DNA of 64,000 nt from Scolanthus callimorphus. Lineage: Eukaryota; Cnidaria; Anthozoa; Actiniaria; Edwardsiidae. The notes under the pieces were generated by a model. That model had not been told where the DNA came from, did not search any database, and was given only the letters and a program-made list of their open reading frames with translations. The position numbers and the translations under genes were made by a program. The stretch spans positions 31,954,532-32,018,531 of the forward strand of contig CM066912.1 in the NCBI GenBank assembly GCA_033964015.1. Reading direction: 5' to 3'. Shown one piece after another: positions 54,480-64,000 of the stretch (its first letter is position 1; every line of letters starts with the position of its first letter).

Positions 54480-55066
54480 CTGTCCTTTCCCTAGTAACCT
54501 GAGTGTGGTAGAAAAGAGCCTGTGTCAGCCACTCCTTTGTTATTGTTTTCGTTTGATATTAGAAGATGAATTACGTGTAGAAATCTCTTAATAAACATCT
54601 AAAAACAAAGTTTCATATTTGATTTACAAAATTCAATCGAGAACATTGCTCTATATTCTCAAAATCAGCCGATGGAAATGGATGCTTTCTCTGACTTGGT
54701 ATGTTGCTATGCTGTCAAAATGGCGGCCGACACAGGCTCTTAAAAAGGAGCCTGTCACGATACGCGCATGCTCCAGGAGCGATCACTCTGATTCATCAGC
54801 AAACCTAATTAGGCCATCCTATCAGTGTGTCAAGTAAAAAAGAATGGTCACAGATGGATCGAGTAATAGCGAGATTATAAACGATAGTTTCCGAGGTTTT
54901 CAGCCTTCGCTGGCCATCGTTACGGGACGATACTTCCCCGTTTTGAGATGCGCAGAACAGCTGCGCAATTGCGTGAGAGGCTCTCTTCGAGGAGGTTTTA
55001 AATTTGTCTCCGATTAACTCAGCAATACAGTTATTCAAGTCCTTTCCCTAGTAACCTGAGCGTGAT
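54480..55066. repeat. Segment bounded by 27-bp direct repeats
   Basis: TCCTTTCCCTAGTAACCTGA G(T/C)GTG(G/A)T occurs at 54480-54506 and 55040-55066. Inside lie a small inverted pair, AAGAGCCTGTGTCAGCC ... GGCCGACACAGGCTCTT (54514-54741), and family E copy 2. TTTTAAA..GTCTCCGATTAACTCAGCAATAC recurs just beyond at 55083-55113. Confidence 0.75.
54749..54970 (-). repeat. Dispersed repeat family E, copy 2
   Basis: It is the reverse complement of 62680-62913: AGCCTGTCACGATACGCGCA, GCTCCAGGAGCGATCA, CAGCCTTCGCTGGCCATCGT and TTTTGAGATGCGCAGAACAG are shared. Confidence 0.82.
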
Positions 55067-55807
55067 CGAAATTATGGAAGTTTTAAACTCGTCTCGATTA
55101 ACACAGCAATACTGTTAGTTATTCATGTAAAATTCAGAGAGCTGTTTATAGAAATATTTTCTACATTAATATTTGATGTTTAACTAAAGTAAATCAACCA
55201 TAATATTGTAAACCGCATCGGTGATCTGAAATGCGTACAAAGAAAATACTGTTATTATCTCTCAATAATGTATATCGTTTTAGCAATACAACGTAAGAGC
55301 CAGGAATAATCCAATAGAGAGGACCGTTAAAACATCTTTTTATATTTTCACGTTGTTTCACGAGCGACTCAGTGCAATCAGCCTCTCTAGCCTTTATGCG
55401 GACAGGCACAGCAAGCGCATCTCAAAAAAGATGGCAGTGTTGATTTGAAGTTCAGGGAGGTACGTAAAGATTTATCAGCATGAAGGCGTATCTACAAATT
55501 TTTAGCGTGAAATTAAAAAAGAAACTTTAATAAAACACTCAGCGGTTCCAGTTAGAAATGTCGTGCTGTTAGGCTAGCTGTATTAATGGTTTTATCATAT
55601 AATATATCGCTTCATTTCCAACAGAGAGCAATACATGAAGGAGGCTGAAATAATCAAAATTCAAAACTTTTCATGTTTTGTATAATTGCGCTGATCCTGT
55701 CAAAAAATATTGGCGACCTCCACCAAGTTCCTACCACGCATGCGCCCACCGTTTATGCAATGGATAATCAGATAATGGCAAGCGCGCGCGATGAGCACTA
55801 TCAAAAC
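55067..55807. other. Non-coding gap
   Basis: Apart from the partial duplication at 55083, no signal was found. Confidence 0.45.
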
Positions 55808-56499
55808 TATTCGCACTGGGTCCCAGTAGTACGCATATAAGAGATCAACTCATTAGCATATGTCTCAGTCTCAGTTGGTTTGAGAACGCCGCGCCGTCGA
55901 CGTCTCTCTGGTCCGACTAAACGTTCTATACTCTGCACAAGACTTCACAGCCATTCTACAATTAAAGTCTACAGGTTTTCATCGTCTCCACTTATTCCCT
56001 CTTCCTGCCAGCAGTCTACTATTCGCTCGGTGGCGTCTGCAATTGCGGTTTGAATTCAAATGTTGTGCTTTATAATATCCTGTCATTTGCCTCCATGCCG
56101 TTTCACTCAAGGGCGAACTGTTTCATTTATATTTACAGGTCCACAGTCGTACCGGGTTCCGCGGGAGCTCTTCTACCGGCGTTTTCCTTCGTAAATAAAT
56201 ACGCGAACCCCGAAGCCGACTTGGCCGCGTGTTGGATCATACTTGTCATACTTCTATCGGCCATTCTTCTCTACCGCCATCTCGTCACGCTCCCTCTGTA
56301 GTAAGCTGGCTTTCAGTATCCCTAGCTTGTCTGCCACTTAGTTGTTGCCATTACAATTTTTGCTTATGTGTTCGCTGAGTACAGCACAATTTGTAGCTAT
56401 TATCTTCCCGCTTCTTGTTAGTCTGGCAGAGTTAGTTCGCTTACCACGGATTTATATGGTAATTGCCTCGCCATTTTGTCTTGTTTCCGTCATTGCTTT

Positions 56500-57535
56500 A
56501 TGTACATGGGCGACTGGGTGAACCTCGCCGTAAATTTTTTCACTCCATTTTCTGTGCATGTGGGCGACTGGGTGAACCTCGCCATATAATTTTTTCTCTC
56601 AATTTTTATGCACATGGGCGACTGGGTGAACCTCGCCGTAAATTTTTTCACTCCATTTTCTGTGCATGTGGGCGACTGGGTGAACCTCGCCGTAATATAT
56701 ATATTTTTTTCACTCCATTTCTGTGCATGTGGGCGACTGGGTGAGCCTCGCCGTAAATTTTTTCACTCCATTTTCTGTGCATGTGGGCGACTGGGTGAGC
56801 CTCGCCATATAATTTTTCTCTATTTTTATGCACATGGGCGACTGGGTGAGCCTCGCCGTAAATTTTCTCACTCCATTTTCTATGCATGTGGGCGACTGGG
56901 TGAGCCTCGCCGTAAATTTTTTCACTCCATTTTCTGTGCATGTGGGCGACTGGGTGAGCCTCGCCATATAATTTTTCTCTATTTTTATGCACATGGGCGA
57001 CTGGGTGAGCCTCGCCGTAAATTTTTTCACTCCATTTTCTTCTGCGCATGTGGGCGACTGGGTGAACCTCGCCGTAAAATTTTCTCTCCATTTTCTGTGC
57101 ATGTGAGCGACTGGGTGAACCTCGCCATACAATTTTTCTCTCAATTTTTATGCACATGGGCGACTGGGTGAACCTCGCCGTAATATTTTTTTTTTTCACT
57201 CCATTTTCTGTGCATGTGGGCGACTGGGTGAGCCTCGCCGTAAATTTTTTCACTCCATTTTCTGTGCATGTGGGCGACTGGGTGAGCCTCGCCATATAAT
57301 TTTTCGCTATTTTTATGCACATGGGCGACTGGGTGAGCCTCGCCGTAAATTTTTTCACTCCATTTTCTTCTGCGCATGTGGGCGACTGGGTGAACCTCGC
57401 CGTAAAATTTTCCCTCCATTTTCTGTGCATGTGAGCGACTGGGTGAACCTCGCCGTAAAATGTTTCCCTCTATTTTTATGCACATAGGCGACCGGGTGAA
57501 CCTTGCCATATAATTTTTCACTCCATTTTCTCGCC
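56500..57535. repeat. 54-bp satellite, about 18 units
   Basis: Each unit contains GTGGGCGACTGGGTGA(A/G)C CTCGCC, followed by GTAAATTTTTTCACTCCATT or by ATATAATTTTTCTCTATTTT; the two types alternate irregularly. Because 54 is a multiple of three, both strands stay open over long stretches (for example minus 57430-56648, with an 18-residue period around GEAHPVAHMHRKWSEK). These frames are explained by the repeat and start codons are only incidental. Confidence 0.93.
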
Positions 57536-58089
57536 ATATACTGCGGTGTATTTTCATGGGTCGCATCCCCCTTCTCAGCACTCCTGGAGAGGCTATCTAA
57601 TGTCCTCTGGGCAATGTCGGTTCCTTTTGTCCCTTGGGACATCTGGAATCCGTCCAGTGCCCTGTCCTCGGACGGGGCATTCTGGGTTTGCTGGGTTTGG
57701 GGCTGTTCCCCTTTGCCTCGTAGCGTATAGCTATTTCAGTACATAGACGTATATTTATGGGCAGGGGTGCAGCCCCCAACCCAGTAAACCCCTTGTACTT
57801 AGCCTCGTGGTGCAGTTATATACACAATGTTAGTTGCATGCGATCTTCCCTACATAACGAGCTTGAGGGTTGAGTTTTGGGGAGACTATTGGCTGTTCTG
57901 AGTCTTATATGTCATGTCTTGCTTGTGCCCCTTTTGTTTAGCCACATATGGCGAGTTTTATGTTGGTACGCCTTAACCTATAAATCCTCAATCTGTCTAT
58001 CGTCTATTTTGCCTTAGTACTGCGCTCGACCTCGGTTCGACCCAGCCCTATAAAGTGTGTTACTGTGATTGCAATTGTTTTCCCTGAGT
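57536..58089. other. Spacer between the two satellites
   Basis: GC-richer DNA with mutually overlapping frames on both strands (57503-57779). No recognised motif. Confidence 0.45.
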
Positions 58090-58680
58090 TATGGGGTAGT
58101 TCACTAGTTACGGTATAATTCTGAGTTTCGGGTAGTTTTGTGTGGGCCTAGAGGATAGTCATGAATTATGCCAGGATATGTCTGAGTTGTGGGATAGTTC
58201 TGAGTTGTGGGCTAGTTCTGAGTTATGGGTATAATTCAGAATTATGGAGAGGACTAGTAGAAAGTAGTTTTGTGTAAGCCTAGAGGAAAGACATGAATTA
58301 TGCCAGGATATGTCTGAGTCGTGAGATAGTTCTGAGTTGTGGGATAGTTCTGAGTTGTGGGCTAGTTCTGAGTTGTGGGTAATTCAGAATTATGAGAAGA
58401 ACTAGTAGGTAGTAGTTTTGTGCCAGCCTAGAGGATAGTCATGAATTATGCCAGGATATGTCTGAGTTGCAGGATAGTTCTGAGTTGTGGGCTAGTTCTG
58501 AGTTATGGGTTATTCAGAATTATGGAAAGAACTAGTAGGTAGTAGTTTTGTGTAAGCCTAGAGGATAGTCATCAATTATGCCAGGATATGTCTGAGTTGC
58601 CGGATAGTTCTGAGTTATGGGCTAGTTCTGAGTTATGGGTAATTCAGAATTATGGATAGGACTAGTAGGTAGTGAAGTGG
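58090..58680. repeat. Satellite with 130-148-bp unit and 18-bp sub-unit
   Basis: TATGCCAGGATATGTCTGAG recurs at about 58169, 58301, 58449 and 58579. Within each unit (G/C)TAGTTCTGAGTT(G/A)TGGG is repeated two to three times, and each ends AATTCAGAATTATGGA..GGACTAGTAG. Confidence 0.9.
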
Positions 58681-58769
58681 TGCTTAAACCTGCTTGCAGA
58701 GTGTCAGATCAGCGTAGCCAGGCCTACTTTCCCATAACTTATATAGTACAATGGGATCCAGTGCGAATA

Positions 58770-59056
58770 TAGTACTATTCGCACTGGGTCCCAGTAGTAC
58801 GCATATAAGAGATCAACTCATTAGCATATGTCTCAGTCTCAGTTGGTTTGAGAACAAGCGCCGGAATGGCGTCCATGGGGGACGCCATGTGTCGGTGGCG
58901 GCTGTGGGTCCCATTGTGCTCACCCTTAGGCTTGGTGGCGCCTTCTAACTTTTATTCACCCACCCTCCCTCCCTTTGCCTTTGCCATTTTGTGCTCCGCC
59001 AGGCCTACTTTCCCATAACTTATATAGTTCAATGGGATCCAGTGCGAATATAGTAC
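58770..59056. mobile_element. 275-bp internally deleted relative of the 3-kb unit, with 6-bp TSD
   Basis: Element 58776-59050 has the same two ends as 55808-58769 with only about 150 bp of different interior. TAGTAC lies at 58770-58775 and 59051-59056. It lies in tandem with the large unit, sharing the junction TAGTAC. Confidence 0.75.
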
Positions 59057-59271
59057 TATTTCTGCCCTCCTTTTGATAGCATTTCTTCACTTGTAAAAGA
59101 ACACTCGCCTCTGGGCGAGGCTCTTTTAAATTGTATCCCCAAGGAGAGAAGACAATGCTCCGTCGACCTCAGGTTTGTCAGCCGAAGGCTGTTACGAGTT
59201 ATCGACGTTAAATAAGGAAATTTACTACAGTAAAGTTTTCAAACTCGAAACCGAAGGTGTCATTGGCTTCT

Positions 59272-59674
59272 AGCTATAGGAGGATCCTTGCTGACGTCAT
59301 TGTTTACATTCTCGAAATTTTGAAACGCCGTTTTTAGCTTTGAAAACGCAACGAAAAGCTCAAAACAAGTTTATTTTTCATTCTTAAAAAAGTCCTGACC
59401 TGTTTCCTTTCTTTCTGTGTCATTTTTCAGGCTAGTTGAAGCTTTTCAAAATTGTGTGAAAATCACTGGGGCAAAACGCTAATTTGCTCACATGTTTCCT
59501 CTAAATTGAACGTTGCACCACGCGCTTAGAATTCGAGATATCAGCTTGAAATTTTCCAATTATATTTTATTTGATGTTCAGAACGTATCATTTTATAGCT
59601 CCCTCGAACGGTCTGATTCTGAACATTGCTTATGCTAATGAGCTAAAAATGTAAACGAAGGATCCTCCTATAGA
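59272..59674. mobile_element. 400-bp inverted-repeat element
   Basis: CTATAGGAGGATCCTT (59273) and AATGTAAACGAAGGATCCTCCTATAG (to 59674) are complementary. The left arm has an extra GCTGACGTCATT before GTTTACATT. TA may be the target duplication. Confidence 0.75.
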
Positions 59675-60357
59675 GCTCGAGATAGATAAGAATTCGGAAT
59701 TTTCATACGAGAAACGCAGACGGCACCCTAAATGTTGCAGCTGACCTTCGGATCCCCCCCCCCAGGAGTACCAGTGTCCCCCCCCCCAACCCCCCTCCAC
59801 GTGATGTCTTCACATTACACATTCTCTCGAACGACGAAAGCAGCAAATGGAAGCGAGATATATATCTAAAATTCTGAGATATATCTAAAATACTGGACGG
59901 CTGAACGAATGATGCTATTTAAGTATTGAAAACATAACGTTCGAGACTTGTTAAACGGTACTTTAATTTGAGTAAAGATGGCAAACTGACATTCAAAAAT
60001 CTACAATGCATTATCGAGAATAATTAGATTAACACATTGAATTGGAATGACGCAATGAGTCGAAACAAGATCATCTTTCACTATCTCTAACCAAATAACT
60101 TCCAAGATGCCACTGGGTAAATACTGAACTATTATCTTCATTAAAAGGACCCGGATGCTCCCCGCCCATAATGCATTGCTCACCGCCGTTTTTTATGCCA
60201 AAAAGAAACTTAGAGACTCAAGAAAAAGGATTGATATTTTATTCCGCCTGTCTGCTTATAACAAACATGAGAAAGGCTTATAAAGTACGATTCCTATGCG
60301 TAAGTCAGTTTTTGATGCACTAAATGATGTAAACAAAAACAAAGCATTGCTTTGTGG
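59675..60357. other. Non-coding DNA with C tracts
   Basis: C runs lie at about 59754-59763 and 59778-59787, and GAGATATATCTAAAAT is duplicated at 59855-59893. No exon was recognised. Confidence 0.5.
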
Positions 60358-60710
60358 GTAGGGTCAGGGGCTCATAAATCAGAGGGGCGTCCCTCTCTAG
60401 TATTGCCCTATTGATAAGGCATTTTGACAGACCTAGTTATTTTTAGAACTGTTTTACCGCTATAAAATTGTAAAGCCTTTGTTTTACTAGCCAATCGAAT
60501 TCGTTGTATCAGACGCCTGTCATTTGCAAGATATGCACGTGCAAGCACTGATTTTTTGTTGTTCTCTGCTATTGTTATTCTAAATAAACGGGACCCCAGC
60601 GGCATAGAAACAAGAGCAAATACCAATCTAAAAATAACTAGGTCTGTCAAAACGCCTTATCAAGAATATATATCAGAGGGGCGCCCCTACTTATGAGCCC
60701 CTGGTAGGGT
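60358..60710. mobile_element. hAT-like inverted-repeat element, 339 bp
   Basis: The ends CAGGGGCTCATAA and TTATGAGCCCCTG (60365-60703) are flanked by GTAGGGT on both sides (60358-60364 and 60704-60710). Near-terminal TCAGAGGGGCG/CGCCCCT and the inner pair GATAAGGCATTTTGACAGAC / GTCTGTCAAAACGCCTTATC add to the symmetry. Counting the last G as host gives an 8-bp GGTAGGGT duplication, as usual for hAT. Confidence 0.85.
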
Positions 60711-60773
60711 GTATAAATAAATGAATAAATGTTTGTGACCGACTCCCAAAACTTTACAGCTCGTAAGCTGAGT

Positions 60774-60926
60774 AGGCCATGTTCGAATTACGCTCCAATG
60801 CCTACAAAGAATAACCTCAAGTCGAGGCTTTCTTCTGAAATTACTGTAAATGTATTAGAACTTGGAGAAAGCCTCGATTTGAAGCTTTTGTCTTGTGAGC
60901 ATTGGAGCGTAATTCGAACCTGGGCT
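60774..60926. mobile_element. Short inverted-repeat element, 21-bp perfect arms
   Basis: GTTCGAATTACGCTCCAATG at 60781 pairs with CATTGGAGCGTAATTCGAAC ending 60919. The inner arms CTCAAGTCGAGGCTTTCTTC / GAAAGCCTCGATTTGAAG also pair. The overlapping 109-codon plus frame has no support. Confidence 0.8.
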
Positions 60927-61433
60927 ATTGCGCTGGGTCTCAACGGCGCCACTGGCAGCCAAACGGTCATAAGCACAGACTCTGAGGGTGGTCACTACCA
61001 GAGGGTTTATTACGTCTTCAGCTCCTTTAACTTTCAAACTAACAGAACTCACATATAACGTACATTTATGGTTGTAGTCTTTGAACGTCGTAACTAAATT
61101 CTAGGATTTAGAAATAAAGAAAGTTGGGACCCAAAATTGCAGCCGAATAAAATGTTCACCAAAATCATTTCCGCTCTCAATAGATTTTTGGTCCGCTTTG
61201 TCCAAATTCCTCACCGATATTGGGCCTTACAGAAAATAATAGGTAGAAATAAAACTCACCGAAACAACTTCAAATGGACTTTGAATCAGCTGGACATTTT
61301 CATCCCTCAAAAACACAAATGTCATTATTTTTTCTTAGGAATTTATTCCGGCCTGGGAGGCAGACGGCAGCTGTAGATGATACACATGGCGAGAAAAGTC
61401 CAAAAGGTCCAGCGAACCTAGTTGGGATGATGT
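60927..61433. other. Non-coding gap between elements
   Basis: Plus frames at 61137-61498 overlap each other and run into the next element. Confidence 0.45.
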
Positions 61434-61703
61434 TACAGCTGTTTCAGGTAACACGCGACTTTCTGTGCTGTCCATCAATGCAATCCGTGACCGTGTGAGC
61501 CAATCATATCCTTACTCAGTGCATTCCATTGGCTTCCCTTTCGAGACATGTCGCGACAGAAGCCAATTCACTGCACTAGGCGAAACTAGGCAAGGATCTG
61601 ATTGGCTCACATGGTTTGATTGACTACACACGAAAACCCAACTGCCAAAAGCTCTCTCGATCTTTTGAACGCGCTGGGTCGCGTGTTACCTGAAACAGCT
61701 GTA
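61434..61703. mobile_element. Palindromic TA-flanked element, family A copy 5
   Basis: The ends CAGCTGTTTCAGGTAACACG and CGTGTTACCTGAAACAGCTG (61436-61701) are exact complements. TA flanks lie at 61434-61435 and 61702-61703. The core ACTGCACTAGGCGAAAC is retained. Confidence 0.88.
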
Positions 61704-61952
61704 ATTTGGTAAATATAAGGTTACTTGCTTACTTATTTTGGTGCCGATCATCAATACTGAATATCATTGGTATATTTTTTGTATCTTCTTTGCTGGTAAA
61801 ATACTTCAGGCATGCTGGCAAATATATTCTCATTTTTCAAGTTTTGATATTATCTTAGTTGTTAATAATAATAATACGTTCAAGGGGCATTATGCGGGCT
61901 CATTGCTCTTTGCTCTTAGTTCTTTTTTAATGTTTTGTCGCATGCGCTACCT

Positions 61953-62286
61953 ATATAACCAGAAACATATAACTTAGTTGAAACATGTAACGGCGAACCA
62001 AGCTGTGAATTATTCGAGATTAATTTATGATCATATTTGGTCAATAATGAACTCTCGACTGCTAACCCAAGTAGGTTTTCTCTTCATAACATTTCATTTT
62101 TCGCTCATATAAAGTAGAGCAACAGTGGTAAGTGTGATATACTAACATTTAACATCTTGAAGTCTTACAAACACATTATTTTCAAAATCTGTTCAATTGT
62201 TTATTATGCGAATATTCCGCAGCTTGGCACTAAAGTAATGTATGTTTGTTACACGTTTCAACTCACTTATATGTTTCTGATATAAC
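61953..62286. mobile_element. Inverted-repeat element of the window-start family, copy 2
   Basis: Element 61960-62279 starts CAGAAACATATAACTTAGTT and ends AACTCACTTATATGTTTCTG. ATATAAC occurs at 61953-61959 and 62280-62286. It is shorter (320 bp) than copy 1 (520 bp), and the interiors are largely unrelated. Confidence 0.87.
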
Positions 62287-62679
62287 ATATATATATAATT
62301 ACTGCGTGTGCTTTTCATACGCCATACCTTAGTTTTGACAAATCCGAAGTCTAGAGCAATCTTCTTCACCAAAAGATCCCTTCACTAATATCTCTCCCTG
62401 TAATCTCTTGGCCCTAATTTTTTTGCCATGACAGAAAGATGGAAAGAACGCCTCTACGTGCGACGAAAAACTTATTCTATGCAGGCGCTGACTATAATTA
62501 GCTTATACTAATGATCATTGTCTGATAACTGATGATGAACGAGTAAGAAAGTGCTTTTAGATGTCTATTTTGAAAGTTTTTATGCTTGCCTGGGTGACAT
62601 ATTTAGCTTACTCTAATATATTTGGAGAAAACAGTAAAGATATTATCACCTGCTCAGAGTTCGTTCGTCGGTTGTGTTG
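62287..62679. other. Non-coding gap
   Basis: Nothing recognised. Confidence 0.5.
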
Positions 62680-62915
62680 ATGCTGTTCTGCGCATCTCAA
62701 AACAAAGAAGTATCGTCCCGTAACGATGGCCAGCGAAGGCTGAAAACCACCAAGACAATCCGTTTCAATTAATATCGCTATTTCTCGATCCATCCGACCA
62801 AATGTTTACGTTTTACATATTCTTCAATAATTTTCTGATGTGATGGTCTAAATAGTTTTGCTCAATGATCGTTCCTGGAGCATGCGCGTATCGTGACAGC
62901 CTCCCTTTAACTTAC
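62680..62915 (+). repeat. Dispersed repeat family E, copy 3
   Basis: CTGTTCTGCGCATCTCAAAA, ATCGTCCCGTAACGATGGCC, TCCTGGAGCATGCGCGTAT and CGTGACAGCCTCCCTTTA match copy 2 in reverse and the right part of copy 1 directly. Confidence 0.82.
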
Positions 62916-63030
62916 CATGACCGTAAAGGGGGTTCGGTAGAAATAATTAACCTGCAATATAATTAACGCGACTGTTTGCTGGGGTAGGAACGCACCGCCG
63001 TCGATAGGCTAGAGGGGAAATGGCCGACTG

Positions 63031-63034
<4 letters not shown>

Positions 63035-63070
<36 letters not shown>

Positions 63071-63350
63071 GCTGAGGGCCCTGGAAACCTGGAAAATTCC
63101 AGGGGGAGGGGTCTATCTAGGCCCTGGAAATTTGAAGGGGAGGGGGTATCACTGAGCCCCTGAGCCCAAGAAATTCCTAGGAGAAGGGGTAGAGAACCCC
63201 TGGCATGCAATCTTGGAAATTCCAGGAGGAGGGGGAAATTCCAGGGGGAGGGGGAAATTCCAGGGGGAGGGTGTGCAGCTAAACTATGGAAATGAGGGGG
63301 ATATTTACACAACCTGGAAATTCTAAGTGAGTAGATGTTCAAATTCCAGG
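63035..63350. repeat. G35 tract followed by GGAAATTCCAGGGGGAGGGG array
   Basis: A run of 35 G (63035-63069) is followed by seven to eight degenerate units built on GGAAATTCC and GGGGGAGGGG. The proline-rich minus frame through it is an artefact. Confidence 0.9.
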
Positions 63351-63524
63351 GGAGAGTGGCGTTGGGGACCTAGGGGGTCTTCAAATGGTAGGGTCCTCGA
63401 CTCGACCTCGGATGTGAAAAAAAGATGCGATCAGCCAGTGAGATTTCGAATTCTACGTGTTTCACACAGTTATAAGCTCCAGATGTTCTACTCAAATACA
63501 GTAAAAACCCACGCTTAGTATATA
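63351..63524. other. Gap with a possible transposon end
   Basis: TA followed by CAGTAAAAACCC at 63496-63509 equals the first 12 bases of the 49721 element and then diverges. No matching right end was found before the window stops. Confidence 0.35.
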
Positions 63525-63672
63525 TAATAGGACTCCATGCTGTCAAATTAAGAAAAAATTGGATGATTCAGAGGAATTCAAAAATTGGACGAGGCCGCAG
63601 GCCGAGTCCAATTTGAGTTTCGAGGAATCATCCAATTTTTTTTTATTTGGACAAGCATGTAGTCCTGTTATT
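63525..63672. mobile_element. Palindromic element
   Basis: AATAGGACTCCATGC pairs with GCATGTAGTCCTGTT, and inside AAAAAATTGGATGATTC pairs with GAATCATCCAATTTTTT. The centre GGCCGCAGGCC forms the loop. Confidence 0.75.
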
Positions 63673-64000
63673 TATTAATTGTATAGCGAACGATAAAAAG
63701 CCAAAAGTGTCCAATTTCAGCGCGCGCGATCCAATTTAAAAATAATTGGACAGTTGACAACAATGGATTTCATACTGGCTATATAATTAGAAACCGAAAA
63801 CAGTTTTTTATTTGATTTAAAAGCACAAGAAAACAATTGCTGGTATGGACAATCTTAGCCTAACACGTTCTTAAATGAGCGGCGTCATGATTTCAGCACA
63901 CCTTTGGTGATGTAAAAAAACATCCAAACAACTGACGGATAGCCAAAATACTAGTCTAGGTTTGTTAAATAACCATTCAGCTACAAAGCGACATGATTGT
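63673..64000. other. Non-coding DNA to the window end
   Basis: GTCCAATTTCAGCGCGCGCGATCCAATTT near 63708 echoes the preceding palindrome's CCAATTT motif. Nothing else was seen. Confidence 0.45.

Larger units (their letters stand above)
55808..58769. mobile_element. 3-kb unit with about 38-bp inverted ends, carrying two satellites
   Basis: The left end TATTCGCACTGGGTCCCAGT ... GCATATAAG and the right end CTTATATAGTACAATGGGATCCAGTGCGAATA are imperfect reverse complements. The left 80 bp (to TTGGTTTGAGAAC) recurs at 58776-58854, and the right 48 bp recurs at 59003-59050. The unit contains a promoter-like GCATATAAGAG, a short hydrophobic frame (56050-56301, ILVILLSAILLYRHLV near its end) and tandem arrays at 56500-57530 and 58090-58680. 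No recombinase or reverse transcriptase was seen. The class is not known. Confidence 0.65.

Noticed and set aside
56648..57430. 260-codon minus-strand frame with an 18-residue period
   Set aside because: It is fully explained by a 54-bp satellite; the other strand is open too and there is no splice or start evidence.
60408..60650. 80-codon minus frame
   Set aside because: It lies inside the hAT-like element between its inner arms; it has no transposase motif and is too short.
62947..63342. 131-codon proline-rich minus frame
   Set aside because: It is a low-complexity reading of the poly(G) tract and GA-rich array.

Overview
This is AT-rich, intron-rich eukaryotic DNA, most probably from an anthozoan cnidarian and plausibly a stony coral. 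Three things point there: many short inverted-repeat DNA elements, a tRNA-headed SINE with a marine-invertebrate type 3' body, and a decayed copy of a cysteine-rich gene family that I know from cnidarian genomes. No complete gene, rRNA or CRISPR array is visible. The species call is inference.

Coding content is sparse and only partly resolved. The best pieces are single exons with plausible splice sites: a membrane-anchored first exon on the minus strand (28799-29080), first-exon candidates on the plus strand at 10325, 23687, 32120, 32330 and 40795, an internal exon at 28442-28607, and terminal-exon candidates at 1655-1826, 27332-27442 and (minus) 47222-47284. None is assigned a function. A frameshifted multi-domain pseudogene occupies 33721-35629.

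Most recognisable structure is mobile DNA. At least a dozen families of non-autonomous elements were found, many with target-site duplications (TSDs) that can be read directly. They include two copies with perfect 7-bp TSDs (4-537 and 61953-62286) and five palindromic TA-flanked copies sharing a core (9.9, 12.2, 14.2, 22.0 and 61.4 kb). Two Mutator-type elements have 9-bp TSDs (25.9 and 43.9 kb), two elements have TAA/TTA TSDs (14.7 and 54.1 kb), and one hAT-like element is at 60.4 kb. Two copies of a larger repeat (24.2 and 49.5 kb) act as reciprocal empty sites for two different insertions.

Layout: 0-9 kb holds an edge element, a minisatellite and a possible gene end, then quiet DNA. 9-26 kb is a dense element field with a SINE and two exon candidates. 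27-33 kb holds several exon candidates. 33.7-36.5 kb holds the pseudogene and a large palindrome. 38-48 kb has scattered exon candidates and elements. 49-51 kb shows nested insertions. 54-59 kb is a repeat complex with a 3-kb inverted-terminal-repeat unit carrying two satellites. 59-64 kb holds more elements and a poly(G)/GA-rich tract. No autonomous transposase or reverse transcriptase frame was found, so every element here must have been moved by enzymes encoded elsewhere.
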